From positions 1-44,792 of the forward strand of contig CAMATD010000008.1 of NCBI GenBank assembly GCA_945860785.1: a stretch of DNA of 44,792 nt. The letters run 5' to 3'. This document shows, one piece after another, positions 10,937-20,020 of this stretch; the first letter of the stretch is position 1; each line of letters begins with the position of its first letter. A model generated the notes under the pieces. The model saw nothing but the letters and a program-made list of their open reading frames with translations. It did not search any database and had not been told where the DNA came from. A program made the position numbers and the translations under genes. The stretch is from Variovorax sp. YR752 (lineage in GTDB: Bacteria; Pseudomonadota; Gammaproteobacteria; Burkholderiales; Burkholderiaceae_C).

Positions 10937-12067
10937 TCAGGCCAGGGCGCGCTGGATCAGCAGTTTCTGGATGTCCGACGTGCCTTCGTAGATCTGGCAC
11001 ACGCGCACGTCGCGATAGATGCGTTCGAGCGGAAAGTCGTTCACGTAGCCGTAGCCGCCCAGCGTCTGGATGGCGGCGCTGCACACGCGCTCGGCCATCT
11101 CGCTCGCGAACAGCTTGGCCATGGCCGCTTCCTTGAGGCAGGGCAGGCCCGCATCGCGCAGGCTCGCGGCGTGCCAGATCAGCTGGCGCGCGGCTTCGAG
11201 TTGCGTCGCGCATTCGACCAGGCGAAAGCCCACGGCCTGCTGGTCGAAGATCGAGCCGCCGAAGGCCTGGCGCTCCTTGGCGTAGGCCAGCGCCACATCG
11301 AACGCGCTGCGCGCCATGCCCACGCTCTGCGCCGCGATGCCGATGCGGCCGCCTTCGAGCGCGCCGAGCACGATCTTGTAGCCCTCGCCTTCAGCGCCGA
11401 TAAGGTTCTCGGCCGGAATGCGGCAGCCGTCGAAGGTGATCTGTGCCGTGTCGCTGCTGTGCTGGCCCAGCTTGTCCTCGAGCCGCGCCACGCCGTAGCC
11501 AAGCGCATCGGTGGGCACGATGAAGGCGCTCATGCCGCGCTTGCCCGCGCCCTTGTCGGTGACCGCGATGACGATGGCGACCTGGCCGTTCTTGCCGCTG
11601 GTGATGAACTGCTTCACGCCGTCGATCACATAGCCATCGCCGTCCTTGCGCGCCGTGGTGCGCAGGCTCGATGCATCGCTGCCGGCCTGCGGCTCGGTGA
11701 GGCAGAAAGCGCCGAGCATCTGGCCCTGTGCGAGCGGCTCGAGCCATTTCTTCTTCTGCTGCGCGTTGCCGTAACGCATGAGGATCGCGTTGACCGGGCA
11801 GTTGGTCACGCTGATCGCGGTGCTGGTGCCGCCGTCGCCGGCCGCGATTTCTTCGAGCACCAGCGCGAGGGTGAGGTAGTCGAGGCCCGCGCCACCGTGC
11901 TCCTCGGGCACGCAGATGCCGTAGGCACCCAGCGCCGCGAGGCCTTGGTGCGCCTCCTTCGGAAAGCTGTGCTCGCGGTCCCACTTCGGGGCGTTGGGCC
12001 AGAGTTCGGCCTGCGAGAAATCGCGCACCGCGTCGCGAATCGCTTCCTGGTCGGCACTGAGCAGCAT
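10937..12067 (-). CDS. Acyl-CoA dehydrogenase
   Basis: A 376-residue FAD enzyme of the acyl-CoA dehydrogenase family, which introduces an alpha-beta double bond into an acyl-CoA and passes electrons to ETF. Family blocks are visible: CLTEPQAGSDASSLRTTA (FAD/substrate contact), GGRIGIAAQSVGMARSAFD, RQAFGGSIFDQQAVGFRL, and the C-terminal IQTLGGYGYVNDFPLERIYRDVRVCQIYEGTS, whose Glu in YEGTS is the usual catalytic base of short-chain enzymes. The start at 12067 (MLLSADQEAIRD) has GGAGA upstream. The upstream thiolase and M20 genes are on the same strand. Chain-length specificity is not deducible; short- or branched-chain use is likely. Confidence 0.93.
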   Translation of the reverse strand: MLLSADQEAIRDAVRDFSQAELWPNAPKWDREHSFPKEAHQGLAALGAYGICVPEEHGGAGLDYLTLALVLEEIAAGDGGTSTAISVTNCPVNAILMRYGNAQQKKKWLEPLAQGQMLGAFCLTEPQAGSDASSLRTTARKDGDGYVIDGVKQFITSGKNGQVAIVIAVTDKGAGKRGMSAFIVPTDALGYGVARLEDKLGQHSSDTAQITFDGCRIPAENLIGAEGEGYKIVLGALEGGRIGIAAQSVGMARSAFDVALAYAKERQAFGGSIFDQQAVGFRLVECATQLEAARQLIWHAASLRDAGLPCLKEAAMAKLFASEMAERVCSAAIQTLGGYGYVNDFPLERIYRDVRVCQIYEGTSDIQKLLIQRALA

Positions 12068-12101
12068 GGCGTGTCTCCTTCTCTTTTCTTCTTCGTGCTT
12101 C

Positions 12102-13354
12102 TTACTTGCCGACACCCAGATCCATGATCAGCCGCGCAGCCATGTAGAGGCGGCGCGGAATGGCGCTGATGTCCACGTACTCGGCCTTGTCGCTGTGGTA
12201 GCCGAAGCCCGGCAGGCCCAGGCTTTCGATCACCGGCTTGCCGGAGAGTGCCGCGTAGGCCGCGTCGGTGCCGCCACCCGTGCGCTCTTCCACGCCGAGG
12301 TTGCCGCCGGCTTCCTTATAAGAAGGCCACGGCCTTGTCGACCAGCTTCTTGCCGCCTTCGCCGGCATTGAAGGCCGGACAGCCGCGCGTGACGATCACC
12401 TTGACGTCGGCCTCGGGCAGCTTCTTCTGCTGCGCCTTTTCCTCGAGCGTCTTCATGGCGGCGTCGAAGTCTTCGTTGCGCGCATAGCGCACGTCGGCAT
12501 TCAGCGTGGCGCTGGCGGGGATGATGTGCGACACGTTGCCGGCCTTGGCGATGGTCCAGTTGAAACGCAGGTTCTTCGCCTTGTCGTCGATGCTCATGGT
12601 GCGCAGCACGAGGTCGGAGGCCTCGACCAGCGCGTTCACGCCGAGCTCGGGCGCAGCGCCCGCGTGCGAGGCCTTGCCGGTGATGTTGACCTGCACGTAG
12701 GCAATGCCCGAGGTGCCGAGCGAGAGCTTCTCGTCGCCGGCGCTGGTGGGCTCGAACGAGAGCACGTAGTCGGCGAGCTTCGCTTCGTCCTGGATCAGTT
12801 CGCGCGAACCGAAAGAACCCTTTTCCTCGTCGGTGTTGAACAGCACGGTGATGGTGCCGTAGTCGCGCACGCCGTAGTCCTTGAGCAGCTTGAGCGTGTG
12901 CAGGATGACCGCGTTGCCGCCCTTGTCGTCGGCGATGCCGGGGCCGTAGGCCTTTGTCGCCCTCGATCTTGAACGGCGCCTTGGCGAGCGTGCCCTTGAG
13001 GTACACGGTGTCCATGTGCGAGAGCAGCAGCAGGTTCTTGCCGCCGCGGCCTTTGAGCTTGCCGACGATGTTGTCGCCCACCACGAGGCCGGCCGACTTG
13101 CTGCGCGTGACGGTGAAGCCCAGGGTCTTGAGTTCGCCTTCGAGGTAGTTGCCGGCGGCGGCAATGCCCTCGGCGTCGCCCGTGCCGGTCTCGATGTTCA
13201 CCAGCCGCTCCAGCGTCTTGATCACGGCCGGCTGCTCGTCGGTGGCCGCCTGGAACAGCACGTTGTCGCGCTTCTGCGCCCAGCTGGCAGCCGGTGCCAG
13301 GAAGGCGGTGGCCAGCAAGGCGGCAACGGCGGAACGGTGGATGGATGGGCGCAT
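12102..13354 (-). pseudogene. M20 metallopeptidase, glutamate carboxypeptidase-like, two frameshifts
   Basis: A secreted zinc peptidase of the M20 family resembling carboxypeptidase G2. The start at 13354 has AGGAG upstream and a signal peptide ending near ASWAQ. Metal and catalytic residues appear in three frames: SHMDTVY in the first, YGPGIADDKGG and NTDEEKGSFGS in the second, and GGGTDAAYAAL and GYHSDKAEYV in the third. The frame changes near 12953-12955 (an extra base in a TTT run, at GDKAYGPG) and near 12318-12323 (at AVAF/YKEAGG). The span of 1253 bases is two more than a multiple of three, consistent with two single-base insertions. Repaired, it is about 416 residues. It lies between the thiolase terminator and the acyl-CoA dehydrogenase gene. 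Confidence 0.85.
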
Positions 13355-13397
13355 GGAATCTCCTGCTCTACGCAATGTGGTTATGGATGTCTGAGTC

Positions 13398-13440
13398 AAA
13401 AAGCCGGTGAGCGCCCATCCCTCGGGCGCGCCCGGCTGTT
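13398..13440 (-). terminator. Rho-independent terminator after the thiolase gene
   Basis: On the minus strand AGCCGG-GCGCGCCC-gagggat-GGGCGC-tca-CCGGCT forms a strong GC stem with a small bulge, followed by TTTTT. It begins a few bases after the thiolase TAA. The plus strand also has a T run after the stem, so it could act in both directions. Confidence 0.75.
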
Positions 13441-13444
13441 TTTC

Positions 13445-14629
13445 TTATAGCAATTCGAGGGCCACGGCGGTGCCTTCGCCGCCGCCGATGCACAGCGTGG
13501 CCACGCCGCGCTTCTTGCCGCGCGCCTTCAGCGCATGGATCAGCGTGACCATGATGCGCGCGCCGCTCGCGCCGATAGGGTGGCCCAGCGCGCAGGCGCC
13601 GCCGTTCACGTTGACGATCTCGTGCGACACGTCGAGCTCGTGCATCAGCGCCATCGGCACCACGGCAAAGGCTTCGTTCACTTCCCACAGGTCGACGTCC
13701 TTGACGGTCCAGCCGGTCTTCTTGAACAGCTTGGCGACTGCGCCCACAGGAGCGGTCGAGAACCACTCGAGCTCCTGCGCATGCGTGGCATGGCCGACGA
13801 GGCGGGCGATGGGCTTGGCGCCGATCTTCTTAGCGTGCGATTCAGTCATCATCACCAGCGCGGCCGCGCCGTCGTTGATCGACGAGCTGGATGCGGCGGT
13901 GATGGTGCCGTTCTCTTTCTTGAACGCGGGCTTGAGCGTGGGGATCTTGTCGAGCTTGACCTTGCCCGGGCCTTCGTCGATGGAGATCACGGTGTCGCCA
14001 CCGCGGCCCTTGACGGTGACCGGCACGATCTCGTCCTTGAACGCACCGGATTCGGTAGCGGCCTTGGCGCGCTGCACGCTCGCAATGGCGAAGGCGTCCT
14101 GCTGCTCGCGCGTGAACTTGTATTTGGCGGCGCAGTCTTCGCCGAAGGTGCCCATCGAGCGGCCCGGCTGGTAGGCCTCTTCGAGGCCGTCGAGCATCAT
14201 GTGGTCGAAGATGCGGTCGTGGCCCATGCGGTAGCCGCCGCGGCCCTTGAGCATCAGGTAGGGCGCGTTGGTCATGCTTTCCATGCCGCCCGCGACGATC
14301 ACGTCGTGCGTGCCGGCCAGCAGCAGGTCGTGCGCGAGCATCGCGGCCTTCATGGCCGAGCCACACATCTTGCTGAGCGTCACTGCGCCCGCGCTGTCGG
14401 GCAGGCCGCCCTTGTAGGCCGCCTGGCGCGCCGGGGCCTGGCCCTGGCCGGCCATCAGGCAGTTGCCGAACAGCACTTCGCCCACGCTCTCGGGCGAGAT
14501 GCCCGCGCGCTCGACGGCGGCCTTGATGGCTGCACCGCCGAGGTCGTGCGCGGAGAGGGAAGAAAAGTCGCCTTGAAAGCCACCCATGGGGGTGCGGGCG
14601 GCGCCGACGATGACGATGGATTCGGACAT
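13445..14629 (-). CDS. Acetyl-CoA C-acetyltransferase (thiolase)
   Basis: A 394-residue biosynthetic/degradative thiolase that interconverts two acetyl-CoA with acetoacetyl-CoA, or cleaves 3-ketoacyl-CoA. All three active-site motifs are intact: nucleophile Cys in LSKMCGSAMKA (about residue 89), His in ALGHPIGASGARI (about 350), and Cys in TLCIGGGEGTA (about 380). NEAFAVVPMAL is the NEAF motif. Length matches PhaA/AtoB. The start at 14629 has GGAGA upstream. It follows aceK by about 60 bases and ends in a clear terminator, so the can-aceK-thiolase group may be one transcript. The nearby acyl-CoA dehydrogenase and LiuR-like regulator fit short-chain acyl-CoA breakdown. Confidence 0.95.
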   Translation of the reverse strand: MSESIVIVGAARTPMGGFQGDFSSLSAHDLGGAAIKAAVERAGISPESVGEVLFGNCLMAGQGQAPARQAAYKGGLPDSAGAVTLSKMCGSAMKAAMLAHDLLLAGTHDVIVAGGMESMTNAPYLMLKGRGGYRMGHDRIFDHMMLDGLEEAYQPGRSMGTFGEDCAAKYKFTREQQDAFAIASVQRAKAATESGAFKDEIVPVTVKGRGGDTVISIDEGPGKVKLDKIPTLKPAFKKENGTITAASSSSINDGAAALVMMTESHAKKIGAKPIARLVGHATHAQELEWFSTAPVGAVAKLFKKTGWTVKDVDLWEVNEAFAVVPMALMHELDVSHEIVNVNGGACALGHPIGASGARIMVTLIHALKARGKKRGVATLCIGGGEGTAVALELL

Positions 14630-14689
14630 GGTGGTCTCCTTCTGGAATGTGAAAGTGAAGCGGTCGGTTGCAGCCGTGGCCGCGGTCGG

Positions 14690-16510
14690 TCAGAAATGGG
14701 TCGCGTGCCCCTCGTGCTGGAAGCGCTGCGATTCTTCGTACGGGAACACATCGAGCATCTGGCCCGCCTGGATGCGTTCCTTGTGATGCTGCCAGAAGGC
14801 AGTGTCGAGCAGGTCGGCGTGGTGCGCCATGAAGGCTGCGCGCACGTCGCTGTTGCCGAGCAGGAAGGGCTCGAAGGTTTCGGGGAACACGTCCTTCGGG
14901 CCCACCGAGTACCAGACCTCGCCGCTCATCTCGTCTTCCTCGTTGCGCGGGGTGGGTACCTTGCGAAATTTGCAGTCGGTGATGTATTCGATTTCGTCGT
15001 AGTCGTAGAACACGACCTTGCCGCCGCGCGTGACGCCGAAGTTCTTCCACAGCATGTCGCCGGGGAAGATGTTGGCGGCGACCATGTCCTTGATGGCGTT
15101 GCCGTATTCGATCACCGCGTGTTCCAGCTGGTCTTTCGCGTGCTTGGCATGCGCCGGGCTCTCAGGGTGGGCCAGCGTGTCGAAGGCTTCCTGCAGGTAG
15201 ATGTTGAGCGGGATCATGCGGCGCTCGATGTAGACGTGCTTGAGCACGACTTCCATCTCCCCGTTGCCGTCGCGGTCGCCGATCTCGAGCTGGCTGGGCG
15301 CGAACTTCTGGATTTCCTCGATCAGCTCGGGCTTGAAGCGGTCGAGCGGAAAACCCACGTCGCTGTACTCCAGCGTGTCCGCCATGCGGCCCACGCGGTC
15401 GTGCTGCTTCACGAGCATGTACTTGCCCTTGATCTGCTCGCGCGTGGTGTCTTTCTGCGGCGGATAGAAGTCCTTGATGACCTTGAACACGAAGGGGAAC
15501 GACGGCAGGTCGAACACCAGCATGACCATGCCCTTGATGCCGGGCGCGGTCCGGAAGCGGTCGCTCGAGTAGTTCAGGTGCGAGAGGAAGTCGCGGTAGA
15601 ACAGCGTCTTGCCCTGCTTGGCGAGGCCCAGCGCGTTGTAGATTTCGGCGCGGGGCTTGCGCGGCATCAGCGAGCGCAGGAACTGCACCCAGGCCGAGGG
15701 CACCTCCATGTCGACCATGAAGTAGGCGCGCGCGAAGCTGAAGAGCATCTGCAGGTCGTCTTCGCCGAACAGCGCCGCATCGATGTAGAACTTGCCGTGG
15801 CTGTCGTGCAGGATCGGCAGCGAGAACGGAATCTCGGTGAAGCCGTTCATGATCTTTCCGACCACGTACGCGCCCTTGTTCCGGAAGAACAGGCCCGAGA
15901 GCACCTGCAGCTGGAAGTTGGCGCGCAGCTTGACCTGGTGAAAGCGGTTCAGGATGACGTGCGCCACGCGCTCGGCATCGCGCCGCTTGTTGGCATAGCT
16001 GCCCTGCAGCGCGAAGTCGTCGAGCATCTGCTCGAGGGTGTCGGCCAGCGTGTCGTGCGCGGGGTAATAAGGGCGATAGGTCGGCGCGCCGCGCGGCTCG
16101 ATGTACTCGGTGCTGATGGCGGGTCGAACGAAGATGAAATCGTTCTGGAAGTACGCGCGATGCAGGATCTTCGTGGTCACCGAGTTGAAGAAGCTCTCGG
16201 CCAGTTCGGGCTGGTGGTGCTCCACCAAGAGGCCGATGAAGTGCAGCTTGACCTGGTGCCAAACCTCCATCGGCTGGTCGCCGGCCTTGAACTCCTTTTC
16301 GAGCCGGGCCACGGCCTCGTTCACGCGCAGGTCGTAGAACTCGATGCGCTCGCGCTGCGCACGCTGCTGGCCGTGCCAGTCGGCGGTTTCGAAACGGTGC
16401 TTGGCGCGCGCCGATTCGGCGCGGAACAACCGGTAGTGCCGGTTGAACCCATCGATCATCGCCTTGGCGATGTCGTAGGCCAGCGGTGAATCGAGGCGCT
16501 GCGGGAACAT
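14690..16510 (-). CDS. aceK: Isocitrate dehydrogenase kinase/phosphatase AceK
   Basis: A 606-residue bifunctional enzyme that phosphorylates isocitrate dehydrogenase to turn it off and dephosphorylates it to turn it on, controlling the split between TCA cycle and glyoxylate shunt. The N-terminal regulatory region is typical ([14 protein letters not shown]), as are [54 protein letters not shown] and the kinase-fold block [23 protein letters not shown] (DYDE metal-binding region). Length is normal (E. coli 578). It starts 16 bases after the carbonic anhydrase stop, so the two are probably co-transcribed. No isocitrate lyase or malate synthase gene is in the window. Confidence 0.97.
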   Translation of the reverse strand: MFPQRLDSPLAYDIAKAMIDGFNRHYRLFRAESARAKHRFETADWHGQQRAQRERIEFYDLRVNEAVARLEKEFKAGDQPMEVWHQVKLHFIGLLVEHHQPELAESFFNSVTTKILHRAYFQNDFIFVRPAISTEYIEPRGAPTYRPYYPAHDTLADTLEQMLDDFALQGSYANKRRDAERVAHVILNRFHQVKLRANFQLQVLSGLFFRNKGAYVVGKIMNGFTEIPFSLPILHDSHGKFYIDAALFGEDDLQMLFSFARAYFMVDMEVPSAWVQFLRSLMPRKPRAEIYNALGLAKQGKTLFYRDFLSHLNYSSDRFRTAPGIKGMVMLVFDLPSFPFVFKVIKDFYPPQKDTTREQIKGKYMLVKQHDRVGRMADTLEYSDVGFPLDRFKPELIEEIQKFAPSQLEIGDRDGNGEMEVVLKHVYIERRMIPLNIYLQEAFDTLAHPESPAHAKHAKDQLEHAVIEYGNAIKDMVAANIFPGDMLWKNFGVTRGGKVVFYDYDEIEYITDCKFRKVPTPRNEEDEMSGEVWYSVGPKDVFPETFEPFLLGNSDVRAAFMAHHADLLDTAFWQHHKERIQAGQMLDVFPYEESQRFQHEGHATHF

Positions 16511-16526
16511 GGGCGCGGCCGGATGG

Positions 16527-17255
16527 CTACTTGGCGGCGGGCTCGCTGCCTTCGGTGCCGTCGGCGCCCGCCTGCGCGGAGGGCGAGAGGCTCAACGGCT
16601 TGCTCCACTTGTAGCGGATGCGCTGCACCGCGGCCTTGTAGATAGCGTCGAGCGGCTTGTCGCCATCGGCGTTCAGGCCCAGGTCCTGCAGCAGGCCGTC
16701 GTGCACGCCGAAAGTCCAGCCATGGATCCGGACCTTCTGGCCGCGACCCCAGGCATCGACCATGACCGTGCTGACGGCCACGTTGACCACCTGCTCGGCC
16801 ACGTTGAGCTCGCACAGGGCATCGACGCGCACGTCTTCGGGCAGGCTGTCGAGCATCACGCTGTGGCGGTCGCGCACGTCCTGGATGTGGCGGATCCAGT
16901 TGTCGGCCAGGCCGATGCGCTTGCCGCTGAGCGCGGCCTTGACGCCGGCGCAGCCGTAGTGGCCGACCACCATGATGTGCTCGACCTTCAGGTGCTCGAC
17001 CGCGAACTGGATCGCCGAGAGCGCGTTCAGGTCGGAGTGCACCACGATGTTGGCCACGTTGCGGTGCACGAACACTTCGCCCGGCTCCAGGCCGGTGATC
17101 TGGTTGGCGGGCACGCGGCTGTCGGAGCAGCCGATCCACATGTAGCGCGGCGTCTGCTGCTTCACCAGGCTGGTGAAGAAGCCGGGCCGGTCGCGTTCCA
17201 TCTGTGCGGACCAGGCACGGTTGTGGGCGAAGAGGTCTTCGAGGTTGTCGGACAT
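16527..17255 (-). CDS. can: Beta-class carbonic anhydrase
   Basis: A 242-residue zinc enzyme for the reversible hydration of CO2. The zinc ligands are seen in [11 protein letters not shown] (Cys and Asp, about residue 42) and [14 protein letters not shown] (His and Cys, about residues 98-101). [32 protein letters not shown] is the typical dimer and active-site block. It matches E. coli Can, with about 20 extra disordered residues at the C-terminus. No signal peptide is visible, so it is cytoplasmic. It precedes aceK by 16 bases. The ribosome site is weak. Confidence 0.94.
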   Translation of the reverse strand: MSDNLEDLFAHNRAWSAQMERDRPGFFTSLVKQQTPRYMWIGCSDSRVPANQITGLEPGEVFVHRNVANIVVHSDLNALSAIQFAVEHLKVEHIMVVGHYGCAGVKAALSGKRIGLADNWIRHIQDVRDRHSVMLDSLPEDVRVDALCELNVAEQVVNVAVSTVMVDAWGRGQKVRIHGWTFGVHDGLLQDLGLNADGDKPLDAIYKAAVQRIRYKWSKPLSLSPSAQAGADGTEGSEPAAK

Positions 17256-17274
17256 GAGCTGAGCGCCTGAACGG

Positions 17275-18375
17275 TTATTTGGTAGGAGAAACTGGCTGCT
17301 GGGGGCCAGCGCAATAGGATCCGGGAAATTTCATTGCCATCTTGCGAAACTCCGCAAGCTCGTCCCCTTGTGCATCGAGCCAGGTTGACCGAAACGTGTG
17401 AACGCGCGCCACGATGTCCGCTGGACACGACTTCTGAGCGACCCGGTCGCACATTTCCTGCGCGACCTGGTTCGGACTCTTTTCCGAGTTTGTCGAATGT
17501 GGGGGCAGTATCGAGAATACGGTAGCGTGCGCAGCACTCTGGTTGCGAAGGTATCGCGAGATTCGTGGGGAGGTCACGCGCCTGACGTCTTCGGGCGGTA
17601 AGCCCGCGAGCCATTCTGATCCCGTTGATCCCCAGTCGATTCCGTTGAGGGCCTCCTGTGCTTCGGTCGTCAACAATTGGTCCATCTCCCCGGTAAGCAT
17701 GGGGAGCAGGCGCGATACGCCGGGCCGGACGCGCTCGACGGCGGCAAGAAATTCCGATTGGAAACCGACCTCCTTCATGTAGGCCAGCACATGCGCTATC
17801 GGCCATTGCAAACGAAGGCCACTGTTCACATCAGTTGTCGCTGCATCGAGGACTTCGATGGCCCTCGCCGTTTCAAGGATCTTCAATACCCGCTTTCCAT
17901 TGGTCGAGCGAAAGTACCAGTCCAGCTCGGACAGTTCGTCGTCCGAATAGCTTGCCAAGATCAGTTCCCGAAGGAGACGAACGCTCGCCTGCGGGCCACC
18001 GTCTGCAGACACCGCCAGCCGCTCGACTGTCGGAATCAACTGCGTAGTGGCGCGCGCCACTGTAGGCTCGAAAAATGCTGGCCGAGGCCCCTTGACGAGA
18101 GGCGAGCGGCACAACAGCAAGGCCCTGCGGAGGCGCTCGTAAGCCGTTTGCCTGAAGCCGATGCCCTGCGCAATGTGCGTCTTGAAAGCGGCACTCGGTG
18201 CAACGTCTGTCGCCAGAGTTTCGATGAGCGCTGCGCGAGTGCTTTCAGCGAACGCAGAGCCGGCGCCCAGCGACGTTCCCACAGACACAACGAGCATGCA
18301 GAGCCGATACCCTGCCCCTCGTCCGGAGGACCGAGTTGGGGCATCGGTAAAGGAGTTCTTACGACGGCGGGACAT
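17275..18375 (-). CDS. Hypothetical secreted protein, atypical composition
   Basis: I do not recognise the family with confidence. From the ATG at 18375 (MSRRRKNSF) it has 366 residues; the frame stays open to 18540, but that part overlaps the MerR gene and is unlikely. A basic N-terminus and a hydrophobic stretch (CMLVVSVGTSLGAGSAFA) look like a signal peptide with cleavage after AFA. The middle has YSDDELSELDWYFRSTNGKRVLKIL, which recalls the helical DUF2059 pattern. Three cysteines near the C-terminus (MCDRVAQKSCPAD, GSYCAG) could form disulfides. By eye the DNA is clearly less GC-rich than its neighbours, with more mixed codon use, which suggests later acquisition. There is no clear ribosome site. 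Confidence 0.65.
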   Translation of the reverse strand: MSRRRKNSFTDAPTRSSGRGAGYRLCMLVVSVGTSLGAGSAFAESTRAALIETLATDVAPSAAFKTHIAQGIGFRQTAYERLRRALLLCRSPLVKGPRPAFFEPTVARATTQLIPTVERLAVSADGGPQASVRLLRELILASYSDDELSELDWYFRSTNGKRVLKILETARAIEVLDAATTDVNSGLRLQWPIAHVLAYMKEVGFQSEFLAAVERVRPGVSRLLPMLTGEMDQLLTTEAQEALNGIDWGSTGSEWLAGLPPEDVRRVTSPRISRYLRNQSAAHATVFSILPPHSTNSEKSPNQVAQEMCDRVAQKSCPADIVARVHTFRSTWLDAQGDELAEFRKMAMKFPGSYCAGPQQPVSPTK

Positions 18376-18412
18376 CAGGGTATTGTCAGTGAGTGGCCGA
18401 TGGAGGTCGATG

Positions 18413-18811
18413 TCAGCCGGACTTCGCGGCCTTCTGAGCCTTCGCCAGCGTGGCACGGCCCTTTTTCTCATGCTCGCGCACTTCCGCCAGGTTGGCCTGC
18501 AGCTGGGCCAGTTGCGCTTCCAGCTGGGCCCGGTGCGCACCCAGCACGCCCAGGAACTTCTGCAGCTGCGGCACCGTGTCGCGCGGGCTGTCGTACATGT
18601 CGAGGATGTCTTTGGCCTCCGTCAGGCTCAGGCCGAGGCGCTTGGCCCGCAGCGTGAGCGTGAGCCGCGCCCGGTCGCGCGCGCTGTAGACGCGCTGCAG
18701 GCCGGCCCGCTCGGGCGCAAGCAGGCCCATGTCCTCGTAGAAGCGGATGGCCCGCGTCGTGAGGTCGAATTCCTTCGCGAGCTGGCTGATGGTGAAGGTT
18801 TGCGCAGGCAT
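18413..18811 (-). CDS. MerR-family regulator, LiuR-like
   Basis: A 132-residue regulator with the MerR winged helix-turn-helix at the N-terminus (FTISQLAKEFDLTTRAIRFYEDMGLL, then RVYSARDRARLTLTLRAKRLGLSL), followed by a long dimerisation coiled coil (QLQKFLGVLGAHRAQLEAQLAQLQANLAEV). It has no C-terminal metal-binding cysteines, so it is not a mercury- or lead-type sensor. The sequence and length resemble LiuR, which controls leucine/isovalerate breakdown genes in proteobacteria. The perfect palindrome at 18906-18925, between it and the divergent hydrolase gene, is its probable operator. The acyl-CoA dehydrogenase and thiolase genes nearby fit this theme, but the core liu genes are not in the window. 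Confidence 0.85.
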   Translation of the reverse strand: MPAQTFTISQLAKEFDLTTRAIRFYEDMGLLAPERAGLQRVYSARDRARLTLTLRAKRLGLSLTEAKDILDMYDSPRDTVPQLQKFLGVLGAHRAQLEAQLAQLQANLAEVREHEKKGRATLAKAQKAAKSG

Positions 18812-18905
18812 GGGTCGGCAGGACGGTTCGGGAGGCGTCAGGAGGGGCGTTACGGGGGCGACAGCAGATTCTTGCCACGCTCCCTACAATGGTGCCATCC
18901 ACACA

Positions 18906-18925
18906 TGACGTTTACGTAAACGTCA
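18906..18925. promoter_or_regulatory. Perfect 20-bp palindrome, probable MerR/LiuR operator
   Basis: TGACGTTTACGTAAACGTCA reads identically on both strands. It ends 7 bases before the ATG of the hydrolase gene (18933) and lies 94 bases before the divergent MerR gene. MerR proteins bind such long dyads between or near promoter elements. Its closeness to the start codon means either a leaderless transcript starting nearby or an operator overlapping the leader; no Shine-Dalgarno sequence fits in the gap. Confidence 0.75.
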
Positions 18926-18932
18926 ATCTTAC

Positions 18933-19988
18933 ATGAACCTCCTCGAACGCGAACTCCACTACCCCCTAGGCGACACCCTGCCCGCCCCCGGCGAGGCGAT
19001 GGAAGTCGCGCCCGGCGTGCGCTGGATCCGCATGAGGCTTCCTTTTGCGCTGGACCACATCAACCTCTGGCTGCTGCGCGACACCCTCGACGGCGTCGAG
19101 GGCTGGACGGTGGTCGACTGCTGCATCTCGCACGACGAGTCGCGCGCGCAGTGGGAGCAGATTTTCGAGACGCAGCTGCAGGGCCTGCCGATCCTGCGCG
19201 TGATCGTCACCCACATGCACCCCGACCACATCGGCCTGGCCGACTGGCTGTGCAAGCGCTGGAACGTGCCGATGTGGATCAGTTCCACCGACTACCACGT
19301 GGCCCGCGTGCTGAGCACCGCCGGCGACACGCTGGCGGGCGGCGCGCCGGCGGCCCGCTTCTTCGCCTCGCACGGCCTGACCGATCCCGAGGCGCTCGCC
19401 AAGATCCGCGCGCGCACCAACTACTACGCGAACATGGTGCCCTCGGTGCCCGACAGCTACGTGTGCATGATGGACGGCGACGTCGTCACCATCGGCGGCC
19501 GCGCTTGGCGCTGCATCAGCGGCTACGGCCACGCGCCCGAACACATCGCGCTGTACTGCGACGAACAGAAGCTGCTGCTCGGCGGCGACATGATGCTGCC
19601 GCGCATCTCGACCAACGTGAGCGTGCATGCGGGCGAGCCCGAGGCCAACTCGCTGCGCCTCTTTCTGGACAGCATCGACAAGTTCAAGGCACTGCCGGCC
19701 GACACGCTGGGCCTGCCTTCGCACGGCAAGCCGTTCAGGGGTATCCACCGCCGCGTCGACCAGTTGCAGGAGCATCACCGCGACCGGCTGGCCGAACTGC
19801 TCGAAGCCTGCACGGCGCGCGCAATGACGGCGGCAGAGGGCCTGCCGATCCTGTTCAAGCGCGAGCTCGATCTGCACCAGATGACCTTCGCCATGGGCGA
19901 GGCAGTGGCGCACCTGCACCTGCTGTGGTTCTCCGGGCAGGTCAAGCGCGAGCTGGGCAAGGACGGCATCTACCACTTCGGCGCCTGA
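18933..19988 (+). CDS. Metallo-beta-lactamase-fold hydrolase
   Basis: A 351-residue MBL-fold enzyme with the full metal set: THMHPDHIGLADWL (HxHxDH, about residue 92), GYGHAPEHIALY, LLGGDMMLPRIS and the C-terminal GLPSHGKPF. The first 45 residues and a C-terminal helical extension (after about residue 270) go beyond the core fold, as in glyoxalase II-like hydrolases that act on thioesters. Substrate unknown; a CoA-ester or glutathione-thioester role would fit the acyl-CoA theme nearby, but that is inference. There is no ribosome site before the ATG; instead a 20-bp palindrome ends 7 bases upstream. Confidence 0.9.
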   Translation: MNLLERELHYPLGDTLPAPGEAMEVAPGVRWIRMRLPFALDHINLWLLRDTLDGVEGWTVVDCCISHDESRAQWEQIFETQLQGLPILRVIVTHMHPDHIGLADWLCKRWNVPMWISSTDYHVARVLSTAGDTLAGGAPAARFFASHGLTDPEALAKIRARTNYYANMVPSVPDSYVCMMDGDVVTIGGRAWRCISGYGHAPEHIALYCDEQKLLLGGDMMLPRISTNVSVHAGEPEANSLRLFLDSIDKFKALPADTLGLPSHGKPFRGIHRRVDQLQEHHRDRLAELLEACTARAMTAAEGLPILFKRELDLHQMTFAMGEAVAHLHLLWFSGQVKRELGKDGIYHFGA

Positions 19989-20020
19989 AGCTCCACGGCC
20001 GAGGGACTTAGACTCGGTGG

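Noticed and set aside
10769..12127. 452-codon open frame antisense to the acyl-CoA dehydrogenase gene
   Set aside because: The opposite strand encodes a complete, motif-rich enzyme; this frame has no recognisable features.
13535..16489. 984-codon open frame antisense to thiolase and aceK
   Set aside because: It is antisense to two clearly real genes, has His/Arg/Val-rich shadow composition and shows no domain. Long antisense frames are common in GC-rich DNA.
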